Assembly (NCBI GenBank): GCA_009176605.1
Contig: SEYY01018412.1
Span: 55,001-83,957, forward strand
DNA: 28,957 nucleotides
Source: Armadillidium nasatum
Lineage: Eukaryota > Arthropoda > Malacostraca > Isopoda > Armadillidiidae
Direction: 5' to 3'
Shown: piece by piece, positions 1 to 17,235 of the stretch
How positions within the stretch are numbered: position 1 is the first letter of the stretch
How the letters are laid out: every line of letters begins with the position of its first letter
Notes under the pieces: generated by a model
What the model was told of the DNA's origin: nothing
Database searches by the model: none
What the model saw: the letters and a program-made list of their open reading frames with translations, nothing else
Made by a program: the position numbers and the translations under genes

Positions 1-1
1 T

Positions 2-1896
2 ATTCTTCGAGATGCCAAAAACTCTTTTCTCCGCCGCAAATGCAATAATCTTTCTGGTTCTTCTTCATCTCGCCCTTTCTGGCATTTCGCAAAAAATGTC
101 AACTCTAACTTTGCTTCTTCCTCTTTCCCTCCTCTAGTATCTTCTGATGGCACAACTGCCATTTTACCTTCAACTAAAGCTGAACTCTTCGCTCAAACTT
201 TTGCCTCTAACTCTACCTTGGACGATTCCGGAGCTATTCCTCCTCCTACAACCCCTCCCAACTCATTTATGCCTAAAATTGTAATTTCTTCTAAAGATGT
301 CATTTCTGCTCTCTCTGAGCTTAACACTAAGAAGGCGTATGGTCCTGATGGTATTCCTCCTGCGGTTCTCAAAACTTGTGCTTCTGAGCTTGCACCCTGC
401 CTTGGTAAACTATTTCGTCTTTGTCTTTCTACTTCGATCTTCCCTTCTTGTTGGAAACGTGCGCTCATTCAACCTGTACCGAAGAAGGGGGACCCTTCTC
501 AACCCTCTAACTATCGTCCAATTTCTTTAACCTCCGTTCTTTCTAAAGTTTTCGAATCTATCCTTAACAGGAAGATTTGGAAACATCTCAATTCTTCCAA
601 TCTTATCTCTGATCGCCAGTATGGCTTTCGTAAAGGACGTTCTACTGGTGATCTTCTTTCCCTACTTTCTGACTCTTGGTCCTCCGCTCTTCGGGGTTTC
701 GGTGAATCTTTCGCTGTGGCGCTAGACATATCGAAAGCTTTCGATAGAGTCTGGCACAAAGCTTTGATTTCCAAACTTCCCTCTTTCGGAATCTATCCTT
801 CTCTCTGTGACCTCCTATCTAATTTCCTTTCTGGTCGTTCTATAGCAGCTGTTGTAGACGGGCCACCGTTCCTCCTATAAATCTATAAATAGTGGTGTTC
901 CTCAAGGATCTGTCCTTTCTCCAACTCTTTTTCTAATTTTCATCAATGATCTTCTCTCTATTACTTCGTCTCCTATACACTCCTATGCTGATGACTCCAC
1001 CCTTCATTATTCCTTTCAATTTGAAAGACGTCCCTCCCAACAGCAATTATTAGACGCAAGAAGGATGCCTTGGAGCAACTGACCTCTGATCTATCCCTGA
1101 TTTCAAATTGGGGCAGAGAAAACATGGTCGTTTTCAATGCCTCAAAAACTCAATTCCTCCATCTTTCTACTCGACACAATCTTCCACACAACTATGACAT
1201 CTTCTTCGAAAACACTCAACTCAAACCTTCATCTGTTCTCAATATTCTCGGTGTTTCCTTTTTCTCGTGATCTTTCTTGGAAAGATCACATTATCTCTCT
1301 CTTCTAAACAAGCTTCTAAGAGGTTGGGTGTTCTTTGGCGCCTTCGTAGTTTTTTTTTACGCCACCCCAGTTGCTTGCTCTGTATAGGGGTGTTGTTCGC
1401 CCCTGTATGGAGTACGCCTCGCATATCTGGGGTGGTCCACACATACAGCTCATCTTGAAAAGGTGGAGTCTAGGGCTTTTCGTCTTATCAACTCTCCTGC
1501 TCTTACTAACTCTCTCCAATCTCTTTCTTCCCGTCGAATTGTTGCGTCACTCTCTCTATACTATCGCTATTACAACGGACATTGCTCTTCTGAACTCTCA
1601 CGTCGCATACCTCCTCCACTGAGAAGGGCTCGTGCGACACGTCTTTCTACACAGTCTCATCCTTTCTCTGTCCAACTCTCCGACCCCAGACTTAACCGCT
1701 ATGCTCAATCTTACATGTACTCTACTGGTAAAGTCTGGAACACACTCCCTTTATCTATTTTCCCAACTTCCTTTGACTTGCAACTTTTAAACGCCGTGTA
1801 TCGGGTCACGTCGGCCATTAGCGACCCCGATTCTGATTGCTTCCCAACTCCGGTGGATATTGGTAGGCCTTGGCCTTTGCCCACCGGAGGAGACAT
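2..1896 (+). pseudogene. LINE-A non-LTR retrotransposon, reverse-transcriptase half (decayed)
   Basis: Jockey/CR1-like ORF2 remnant that would encode the enzyme copying LINE RNA into DNA at its target. One frame is open from base 2 to 880: the linker before RT, then YGPDGIPPAVL, NYRPISLTSVLSKVFE and the catalytic block LDISKAFDRVWH. A frameshift near 870 moves reading to NSGVPQGSVLSP and the YADD box at 984-995. Further frameshifts lie near 1060 (one base lost in a purine run), near 1260 (an extra T) and around 1290-1350. The last 430 bases are open again ([15 protein letters not shown]). The 5' half (endonuclease) is outside the window or missing. Coding bias is strongly T/C-rich. It ends in a stem-loop, poly-A and (TA)n. 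Assignment to non-LTR RT is secure; the clade is less so. Confidence 0.93.
1850..1887 (+). other. LINE-A 3' terminal stem-loop, copy 1
   Basis: CCGGTGG (1850-1856) pairs with CCACCGG (1881-1887) around a 24-base loop containing TGGTAGGCC. It lies just before the poly-A tail. Similar stem-loops close two other LINE-A 3' ends in the window, so it is probably the 3' structure recognised by the element's own reverse transcriptase. That role is inference from other LINEs with 3' stem-loops. Confidence 0.7.
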
Positions 1897-2458
<562 letters not shown>

Positions 2459-2578
2459 TATTATCGAGTTATTAAGGCCAAATAACTCGATACGAGCGAT
2501 TATGGTGGTGATACATTGTTATTATTGAGTTATTAAGGTCAAATTACTCGGTACAAGGGTTATGTTGCAGATACATTT
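2459..2578. repeat. Two-copy 61-bp tandem duplication with internal palindrome
   Basis: The motif GAGTTATTAAGG occurs at 2466 and again at 2527, inside two diverged copies that end in GATACATT. Copy 1 carries a perfect 10-bp inverted repeat, TCGAGTTATT (2464-2473) and AATAACTCGA (2481-2490), with a 7-base loop. Copy 2 has lost part of the stem. Confidence 0.75.
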
Positions 2579-2602
2579 TCAAAAATTTTAATAGGTTAAC
2601 TT

Positions 2603-3239
<637 letters not shown>

Positions 3240-3600
3240 ACCACAATTTCTGCTATTTTTATTATATTATTTTTATTAATATTTTTTTTCACCTTTAATA
3301 TTTTTTTTCACTTGGTAAATTATTATAATTTTGTTGCTATTACTTCTATTTTTACTATTATACTATTTATTTAAATATTTTTTTTCACTTGCTGAATTTT
3401 TTTAATTTGTTGCTGTTTATTTCTGCCATTTTTATTATTATATAATTTTTAAAAATATTTTTTTTTTTACATTTAATATTTTTTTCACTTGTTGAATTAT
3501 ATTAATCTTGTTGCTATTGTTTCTGTTATTTTTATTATTAAACTATTTTTACACTTTTTTTCACCTTTATTTAACATATATTTTTTTTAATTGTTAAATT
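3240..3600. repeat. Degenerate tandem repeat, unit about 80-100 bp
   Basis: At least three diverged copies of a unit built from CACTTGxTGAATT, TTGTTGCTATT, TTCTGTTATTTTTATTATTA and a T-run. CACTTG anchors fall near 3309, 3386 and 3486. T-run length changes account for much of the unit-length variation. Confidence 0.65.
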
Positions 3601-4100
3601 ATTTTATTCGCTTGTTTAGGTGTTTAGTTTTCAGGTTTTTAAACAATTCAAAATTTGACCAATTTTTGAATTTTCTTTCGCTTGATATAATTTATAGCAT
3701 TGCAGAAACTTCATTTAAAGTGTCTTATTTATAAAAAAAAAAATAATTAAATTAAAAAAAATATTATATATATATATTTATTTTATTTTTTTATTTTTTT
3801 TTATTTTATTTTTTTATTTTTTTATTTTTAATTTTTTTTTTTTTTTTATTTGGTTTTTAACATTTTATGAAAAGAACTTAAAGTTTATCATACTCGGACA
3901 ACAAATAATTATAGTTAAAAACTAAGCTAATAAATATTTAAAAAGTCTGAAATAAAAATTAATTTCAAGTACTACTTAAATAAATACATTAGGTAAAAAG
4001 AAAGTCTGGGCAGAACATTTTGATTTTGATTTTTCAGTTAACAATGTTCATTACTTACACCTACACCCACCCACGTCCAAAATCCACACACACAGTGACA

Positions 4101-4103
<3 letters not shown>
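3601..4103. other. AT-rich spacer with T-runs, nothing coding
   Basis: From 3735 to 3850 the sequence is almost only A and T, with repeated TTTTTATTT blocks. No gene is supported. A small CA-rich patch (ACACCTACACCCACCC) precedes the next TA array. Confidence 0.5.

Positions 4104-4195
<92 letters not shown>
4104..4195. repeat. (TA)n microsatellite, about 46 units
   Basis: Pure TA that abuts the 5' truncation point of the second LINE-A copy. Confidence 0.98.
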
Positions 4196-4197
<2 letters not shown>

Positions 4198-4198
<1 letters not shown>

Positions 4199-5670
4199 CA
4201 TTCAGCATGTGCCGAAAAAGGGGAATTCCATTCAACCCTCCAACTGTCATCTTGTTCCTTTGATGTCTGTTTTTTTCCAGTGTTTAAATCTATTTTTAAC
4301 AGAAAGATTTGAAAAAATTAAAAATCTTCTAATTTTATTTCAATCTTCTCAGATTGTTCGTTTGACCTCCATCAGAAACGATAAGCTGTTGATCTTCTTT
4401 CCTTTCTCATTGATTATTGGTCATTTGATCTTCGTCTTCTCAGGGAATCTATTGCTGTGGAAATAGATATATGGAAAGTTTCAGACAGAATCTGACACAA
4501 AATTCTGATTTCTAAACTTCCCTTTTTCGGTCCTACTCTTTTTTTTTCTGCAGCCCTCTCTCTGATTTCCTTCCCGGTCGTTCTATAATAGATATTGTAG
4601 ATAGCCACAGATCATCTTTCATCACTATAAATAGTGGTGTTCCTTCTGGTTCTGTTCTATCACCAATTATTTTCTATTTTTCATCAGTGGTCTATCTGTA
4701 AATTTTTCCCCTATAATTTCTTATACTGACTAACTCATCCCCCATTGCTCCTTTCAGTTTGAACGACGACACACTCAAAACTGAAAATAGTTAATGATAA
4801 GAGGGTGGCCTTAGAGTGACCGATCTACGATTTTCTTCGTATTTGCAATTGCGGCAAGAAAACATAGTTCAAATCAATGCCTTAACACCCCAGTTCCTTC
4901 TTCTATCTACTTGAAATAATCTTCCGAACAACTATAACACTTTCTTCAAAAAACACAACTCGACCTTGCTGTTCTTAATACTCTTGTTGTTTCTTTTTCT
5001 ATTGATATTTCGTGCGAGGGTCACATTATATCTTTCTAAGTAAGCTTCTCAGAGGTGTTCAGAGGCACCTCAGGAACTTATTCTCATCATACCAGGTGGT
5101 GGTATTGTATTTGGGCTTTGTTCGCCTTTATATAGTAAAGAAAATAGATCTCGTGTGGTTCTTCAAATACTGCGCTTCTTGCTGAGACGGAGTATGGAGC
5201 TTTTCGTATTGTCAAATCCCCTATACACACTCCGGTATGCCTGCACAGATATACCTGTACACTCTACAGGTATATCGAAACTTGTGGAATGCAGGACTTT
5301 CTACTTTTCTCAGCCTGTACAGTTGACCTGAAAAAAAAAGTTAATCGGTTAATCTGAACAGGTATACCGGAACTTATTTAGCAGCCTTAACTATTTTCAA
5401 TCTCTTTCTAACCGCGTACTTTTTCATCACACTCCTGTTGTATCACTATATTACAATGGGTACAACTCTTCTGAACCCTCAAGTCGTGTACCTTCCCCTT
5501 AAAGTGCAAATCGTCTTTCCACAATCTTATCATTTTTTGGTTAAACCCTCTGACTTTAAGCTTAATCTCTATTGGTAAAGTTTGGAACACACTCCCATTA
5601 TTTATTTTCCCAAACCTCCTCTGACTTGCAAACTTTTAAACGCCGTGTATCGGGCATGTCAACCTTTAAT
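4198..5670 (+). pseudogene. LINE-A copy 2, heavily decayed reverse-transcriptase region
   Basis: The same family as the fragment at the start of the window. It begins in mid-ORF at the equivalent of base 465 there (a PKKGxxxQPSN-like stretch, here [12 protein letters not shown]). Matches continue through the block-A region near 4456-4500, TINSGVPSGSVLSP near 4626-4665, and [19 protein letters not shown] sequence at 5574-5640 before the common GCCGTGTATCGGGCA. Many stops and frameshifts mean no usable protein. It is 5' truncated exactly where a (TA)n array ends, and has a 139-bp insertion at 5232-5370. It is more diverged than copy 1, so probably older. Confidence 0.88.
5232..5370. mobile_element. 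Candidate MITE inside LINE-A copy 2
   Basis: A block absent from LINE-A copy 1 interrupts the homology here. Its ends are imperfect terminal inverted repeats: CCGGTATGCCTG at the left against CCGGTATACCTG (reverse complement of the right end). Inside is a perfect 12-bp inverted repeat, GATATACCTGTA (5248-5259) and TACAGGTATATC (5265-5276). No clear target duplication is visible, perhaps because the host LINE is so decayed. Superfamily unknown. Confidence 0.5.
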
Positions 5671-5699
5671 CTCGCTGTAGTGTTTTGGATTTTATCCAA

Positions 5700-5852
5700 C
5701 TCTATCTCTATTTACCAAAATATCTCTATCTTATTTATCTATCTATAAATATATATGTATTTATCATATCTTCTATCTATCTATTTCTCTGTCTATCTAC
5801 TATCTATCTATCTATCTATCTATCTACCTATCTATCTATCTATCTATCTGTC
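5700..5852. repeat. (TATC)n-rich tract
   Basis: Imperfect CTAT/TATC tetranucleotide repeats that become purer towards the right and merge into the next (TA)n. Confidence 0.9.
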
Positions 5853-6079
<227 letters not shown>

Positions 6080-6172
6080 CGCTAAGTGATTTAAATAAAA
6101 AATAAATAAATATGTCCCACTAAATCTAACTTTATAAAACGATTTGATAAAATCTCCAAATTTTCCTAACTT

Positions 6173-8123
<1,951 letters not shown>

Positions 8124-8985
8124 CTTCAAAACTTCCGTTTCTTTATTTATAATATGGTACAGTATCATTGATGTACTTACTGTCCTTCAAAACTTCCGTT
8201 TCTTTATTTATAATATGGTACAGTATCATTGATGTACTTACTGTACTTCAAAACTTCCGTTTCTTTATTTATAATATGGTACAGTATCATTGATGTACTT
8301 ACTGTCCTCCAAAACTTCCGTTTCTTTATTTATAATATGGTACAGTATCATTGATGTACTTACTGTACTTCAAAACTTCCGTTTCTTTATTTATAATATG
8401 GTACAGTATCATTGATGTACTTACTGTACTTCAAAACTTCCGTTTCTTTATGTATATTATGGTACGGTACCATCGAAGTATTTATTGTACTACAAAACTT
8501 CCGTTTTTTTATTCAAAATATGGTACGGTATCACCGAACTATTTACTGTACTTCAAAACTTCCGTTTCTTTGTTTATAATATGATACGGTATCATTGGTT
8601 TACTTACTGTACTTTAAAACTTCCGTTTCTATATTCATATGGTACGGTATCATCGAAGCATCTACTGTACTTCAAAACTTACGTTTCTTTATTTGTAATA
8701 TGGTAATCAATGAAGTATTTACTGAATGTACTTCAAAACTATTATTACTTTTTTTTTAATATGTTAGGTATCATTGAAGTATTTACTGAACTTCAAAACT
8801 TTCATTTCTATATTTATAATATGATAAGGTATCACTGAAGTATTTACTTCAAAATTTCCATTTTTATTTATAATATGGTACGGTATCACCGAAGTATTTG
8901 CTGTACTTCAAAACTTCCGTTTCTTTATTTATAAAATGGTACGGTATCATTGAAGTATTTACTTTACTTCAAAACTTCCCTTTCT
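8124..8985. repeat. Minisatellite, 61-bp unit, about 14-15 copies
   Basis: The unit starts CTTCAAAACTTCCGTTTC and contains ATAATATGGTACAGTATCAT. Copies start at 8124, 8185, 8246, 8307 and so on, exactly 61 bases apart. The first five or six are nearly identical; later ones differ by substitutions and indels (for example ATGGTACGGTATCATCGAAG). The unit is not a multiple of three, so open frames across it are artefacts. Confidence 0.95.
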
Positions 8986-9369
8986 TTATTTTACACACAT
9001 TCAAACACACGTTCATTCAGATACATCTAAACGCATTCAAAAGGAAATTAAAATGCTTTTAACCTTGCTGATGATTTTAATCCAATTGATCGATAAAAAA
9101 TAAAATAAATAAATAAAATATATAGATAAATAAATAAATAAATAAATAAATAGATATTTTTTAAAAAAAATCATTTTAAACATGTTTTTAAAACAAATAA
9201 ATATAATTGAAAATTCAAATATTTTTATATTCGCTTCAGTTATTTGATCAACGAAGAAGATAGTTTTTTTTTATTTAATTTAGTGTTTTATTTTTTTATT
9301 TATTTTTATTAATTGTTTTTAATTATTTATTTATTATTTATTTATTTAGTTATTTATTTATGTTCTCAT
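8986..9369. other. AT-rich spacer with (AAAT)n and T-rich repeats
   Basis: An AAAT run lies at about 9101-9153 and ATTT-type repeats at about 9290-9360. No gene was found. Confidence 0.55.
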
Positions 9370-9415
9370 CTCATAGGAAATTAACTGTATTCGAGGAGAA
9401 GTTCCAAGGTAATTT
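9370..9415 (-). mobile_element. tRNA-derived SINE, 3' body fragment
   Basis: CTCATAGGAAATT, then TCGAGGAGAAGTTCC and AAGGTAATTT, matches the body (non-tRNA part) of the two fuller copies at 9497 and 11576. The tRNA head is missing. Confidence 0.55.
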
Positions 9416-9496
9416 AATTTATTTTTTATTTAATTAATTTATTTTTAATTTATTTATTTATTTTTTTATTTATTTATTATTTTTATTTATTTATTT
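9416..9496. repeat. (ATTT)n, probable SINE 3' tail
   Basis: Read on the minus strand this is an (AAAT)n run immediately downstream of the SINE body. Confidence 0.7.
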
Positions 9497-9626
9497 CTCA
9501 TAGGAAATGAGAGGAATTTCCTAGGTAATTTCCATCTATGATTCGCTCGAGGAATCGAACCTCTACCTTTAATCACGTGATTAGCCATGTGATTCAGTCA
9601 CTCTACCTTTATGCCACGGTAGTGGC
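9497..9626 (-). mobile_element. tRNA-derived SINE copy 1
   Basis: Read on the minus strand: a head starting CTACCGTGGCATAAAGGTAG (A-box region 9599-9615), then a B box GGTTCGATTCC (9551-9561) at tRNA-like spacing, then a body ending near TTTCCTATGAG and an AAAT tail. RNA polymerase III would transcribe an active copy. The head is too divergent to fold as a working tRNA. Confidence 0.78.
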
Positions 9627-9693
9627 AAAATATGTATATATTTATGTATATGTTTCTCGTCATGTCGTCCTTTAATATGATCTTTAAGTTAAT

Positions 9694-10677
<984 letters not shown>

Positions 10678-11575
10678 ATCTATGAAGGGATAAGAAAATT
10701 TGTTTCCTGCAAGTAAATTCCTACTAATTAATATTGTAATAAATATTTTAATTTGAAAAGAGGAACCTTGTACAATGTCGGTTGTAAGCCACCAATTTGC
10801 TTAAGTAATTTTTGCTTCTTTTATTCATTTATTTTTATTTCATTTATTTTCACTCTTCTTGTTGCTCCTGTAGCTGCAAACAAAGAAAATGTTCCTAGTC
10901 TACTTTTATTTAGTCTAATTCGTAATTTTTTGTTTTAACCGTGAGGTAACTTGCAAAAAAGAAGTTAGTGCTTTGAATACATGTAGGAATATAAAATTAC
11001 TTTAGTTAAATATAAATCATTTGTCTGTGTTTTACCATTCGAATAACACTCACACTTGCGTTGAGTTATACATCCTCTTCAGAATGTTATTGAAAATATG
11101 CTGGTCTTATACGAAACATTTATTTCAGCATCCACTTAGCCTGGAGCGTCAGCAACAGAGTTCACCTGAAATCCAATATTCAGCAACGGAATAAAATTCA
11201 AATATCTTCGATATTATAATATTAAAATATTATTTGAATAATTATATATGAACATTAAGTGGATAATAATTAATGAATAATACATGAATATTAGAATATT
11301 TTTTTTTTTTTTTTAATATTAATTATTTTTTTAATATTCATTATTTGAATTTAAAGCAACGTGTAGAAGCAAGTTCTGCAAAGAACTTATAAGCAATATA
11401 CCATAGATTGGAAGCATTTTAATTGATAATAATTTCGTAAAAAAGACTTTTTTCATTTTATTGTTAATTATGATTTTTTTTAAAGCAAACTGACTTGCAA
11501 TCTAAATCATATAACAACTCTTCAATTACTGTTATAATTTTTATATGATAAATCATATTTTTTTAAAGTCTGTAT
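10678..11575. other. Spacer, nothing recognised
   Basis: A 61-codon open frame at 10753-10938 has no domain, no compositional bias and no splice context. The remainder is AT-rich with T/A runs near 11300. Confidence 0.5.
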
Positions 11576-11709
11576 CTCACAGGCATTGTCCCTTTCGAGG
11601 AGAGGTGCTTCCTAGATAGTTTCTACCTAAGATCTGATCGAGGGATCGAACCAGCTCTTTCAAGCATTTAATTAAGTTAAGCACTCTACCCTCGTGCCAC
11701 GGTAGCGGT
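11576..11709 (-). mobile_element. tRNA-derived SINE copy 2
   Basis: Minus strand: CTACCGTGGCACGAGGGTAG (A-box region 11682-11699), B box GGTTCGATCCC (11642-11652), then a body ending TGCCTGTGAG. It has the same layout as the copy at 9497, but the (AAAT)n tail is absent. It differs at many positions, so the family is old. Confidence 0.78.
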
Positions 11710-11713
11710 AATA

Positions 11714-12000
11714 TATTGAATCTTCCGGTCGACGCAACACTTTGCCATTGATGATGAGGCTTGTATGCATATTACGCACTTCTTTGCGCCTTTTACTTTC
11801 AACTACATCCTTCAAGACTAATACGGAGGTTCATAACAAGGACTGCATTAACCTCTGTCAACTTATCTTGGGGAAGCGCTTCTGAATAAGGTTCACAACT
11901 TCCCAAATGATGTCATGTTGGGTCAGGGGAGTTAGATCAAAGCCCAACTGCAAAAGGTCTGAGTGACTGGGTGTGAGTCTCTAATAAATCTTAGAAATTT
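11714..12000 (-). pseudogene. Unrecognised protein-like pseudo-ORF
   Basis: One minus-strand frame reads as plausible protein with only two internal stops between about 11990 and 11714: HDIIWEVVNLIQKRFPKIS, stop, a short stretch, stop, then VLKDVVESKRRKEVRNMHTS and LIINGKVLRRPEDSI. Base composition is less AT-rich than the flanks. It ends where the head of SINE copy 2 begins. I do not recognise the family; a retroelement ORF is the simplest guess. An (ATTT)n run at 12065 lies just upstream on this strand. Confidence 0.35.
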
Positions 12001-12060
12001 ACCCTCCCAAAATCACCACTTTAGATGGCCGGGCACAAGTCAGTGTTGTCCGACCTACAG

Positions 12061-12677
<617 letters not shown>

Positions 12678-12948
12678 AAAGACATAAATCAAACAACTAC
12701 CATATTGATTTTTCAAAATATCGAAATCAAAAAACCTGTAAATATGATGCAATTTTAAAACCATAACTATCGTAACTTAACCAGACCTAACATGACTTAT
12801 TCTAACCAGATCTGACCTTACGTTACCAAGAAAATGTAATAAATAACTAAGCAATTTTTATTCCAATAACATTTGTTACTAATTATTTTTAAGCGATATA
12901 ATATTGATTTACCAATATCGATAGACAAGAAATCTGCTTAACAAAAGG

Positions 12949-13329
<381 letters not shown>

Positions 13330-13369
13330 ATAATATATATAAAATTTTATATATATTTTTATTTTTAAT

Positions 13370-15290
<1,921 letters not shown>

Positions 15291-15432
15291 TATGTCTGTC
15301 AGTCTTAGAACAATTTTTCAGTAAGGCAGACTTGAGGGTATGGTAGGTGAAGAGGGTCTTTTTTCGTGTTTGTATCATATTTCTTATTATTATTATAATT
15401 TTGTATATATTTATATTATTTATATTTTTTAT

Positions 15433-15577
<145 letters not shown>

Positions 15578-15674
15578 TGTTGAATGAAAGGTATGAGTGG
15601 TGAGTGTTAAGGCGGCCTCAGTGAATCTATCTTTTCACCTCCTGTTTCTCTAGTATTAATTACCTTCTATTCTG

Positions 15675-15676
<2 letters not shown>

Positions 15677-15709
<33 letters not shown>
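15677..15709. repeat. T33 homopolymer
   Basis: An uninterrupted run of about 33 T, possibly the tail of a minus-strand retroposon; no body was recognised. Confidence 0.9.
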
Positions 15710-15711
<2 letters not shown>

Positions 15712-15947
15712 GCGTCTTGTATTCCCCACTCTGTGTGAGAGGGAGTGATTGTAGTTTTGTTATTGTAAATGGTGTATTATGATTTTTTTTTCTTTTTAGG
15801 ATAATAATTGAATTCTTTTGTTCTGGTAGATTGAGGGAGTGTTGAGTAAGACACAGTATTTGCTGTTTAACAGGAACTAATTTTTATTACTTTATTATTG
15901 TCCTTATTTTATTATTTTTTTTATATGATTATGATTATTGTTAATAT

Positions 15948-16104
<157 letters not shown>

Positions 16105-16199
16105 GTGCTAAGAAAAAGGGTTTTTCTTTCCATCTGGACTGTGCGTTGGGAAGAAAAACTGGACGGGACTCCGTTCAGTTTGTTTTTGTTTTTGTGACT

Positions 16200-16370
16200 G
16201 GATTTAAATTTTTTGCTCTTGCTTTTGCTTGCTTTGCTTTTGCTCAGTTTTTTTTCTTGCTTGAAGCATTATCCAGTTTTTTCTCTCGCTTGAAGCAGTG
16301 TTTTTTTAAGTTGTGTGTGGCTGGATCTACATTTTGCTTTAAGCAGTGTCCAGTTTTTTTTTTTTGTGGA
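16200..16370. repeat. Short degenerate repeats of a TTGAAGCAGTGTCCAG-type motif
   Basis: CTTGAAGCATTATCCAGTTTTTT, CTTGAAGCAGTG plus a T-run, and CTTTAAGCAGTGTCCAGTTTTTT recur at about 50-80-base spacing beside CTTTTGCTTGC repeats. It may be part of a retroelement UTR. The ATG at 16482 opens only a short frame. Confidence 0.4.
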
Positions 16371-16552
16371 TTGTGCTTGCCACCCTAACGGAGAAGAATC
16401 GCAGGGATTGAGCCATAATTGTGGTCCAGCTGAAGATTTTTTTTACGCGTAATTGAAAGGAGGCCTGTGTTAAAGGAAAAATGGTTAAAAACAAATTGAG
16501 ATCTTGGGAGGGTAAAATTACAATAAGGTAATTGTAAAATAAAACGATTTTT

Positions 16553-16700
16553 TTTTTTGTTTATTATTTTTATTGTTTTTGTTATCTTTTATATTATTAT
16601 TATTTTTTATATTGGGTTATTATTTATTTTTTTTTTTTTTTTTTTTATTTTTTTTTTTTTTTTTTTTTTTATTTTTTTTTTTTATTTTTTATTATTTTTA
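16553..16700. repeat. T-rich low-complexity tract
   Basis: Long T-runs broken by single A residues. No gene. Confidence 0.85.
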
Positions 16701-17021
16701 ATTATTTTTATTAATTATATTCCAAAATTAAAATTATTATTTTTTTATAAAATAGATAATTATGTTTTGTTTTTTTATTCCATCACTGTCCTTGTTAGAG
16801 AGCCTTAATTAGTTATTTTTTTTTTGTAACTGCCACAACTTACTTGCTGTTGTACTTTTTTGATTTCCCATGGAATGATTACTGCTTCCGTGGGAGGGGT
16901 CCATTGAAGTGTACAGAGCGCATAACCGGGGATTCACTCTGGCATGGAGGCGAACATTATATTTACTTTTCCTTTTACTTAACCTAACAAACCTTAGTTT
17001 AGCTCTACTTGTTCTCGTGTT

Positions 17022-17235
17022 ATTTGCCTCAGGGATGCTTCATTCAGGATTACCGTCGTCTTCAAACCCAGGAAACTCATATATTTCATCCCAGAATTGT
17101 GCAAAATCTATTTTTTGTGACACCAAAAGCTCTTTTCTCCGTCGAAAAATGCAGTAAACTTTCTGGTTCGTCTTCCTCTCGTCCTATTTATTTAATCTCC
17201 GTTCTTTCTAAATCTGTCCTTAAATTAAATTTGAA
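17022..17235 (+). pseudogene. LINE-A scrap with internal deletion
   Basis: The stretch AAGCTCTTTTCTCCGTCG to TTTCTGGTTCGTCTTCCTC matches bases 19-75 of the window's first LINE-A. At 17180-17184 (CGTCC) it jumps to the equivalent of base 516 there (AATCTCCGTTCTTTCTAAA). About 440 bases are missing between, at a CGTCC/CGCCC microhomology. Matching ends soon after. No protein could be made. Confidence 0.75.

Noticed and set aside
8351..8706. Open frames of 73-77 codons across the 61-bp repeat
   Set aside because: Produced by repetition; 61 is not a multiple of three, so frames change each unit, and there is no start or splice context.
8124..8985. CRISPR-like repeat array
   Set aside because: Units are contiguous with no unique spacers and the sequence is eukaryotic; it is a minisatellite.
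9551..9626. tRNA gene
   Set aside because: A and B boxes are present but the cloverleaf does not close and the head is joined to a SINE body. A second diverged copy confirms a SINE.
10753..10938. 61-codon frame with a hydrophobic stretch, possible small membrane protein
   Set aside because: The hydrophobic run comes from T-rich DNA; no homology recognised and no splice or start context.
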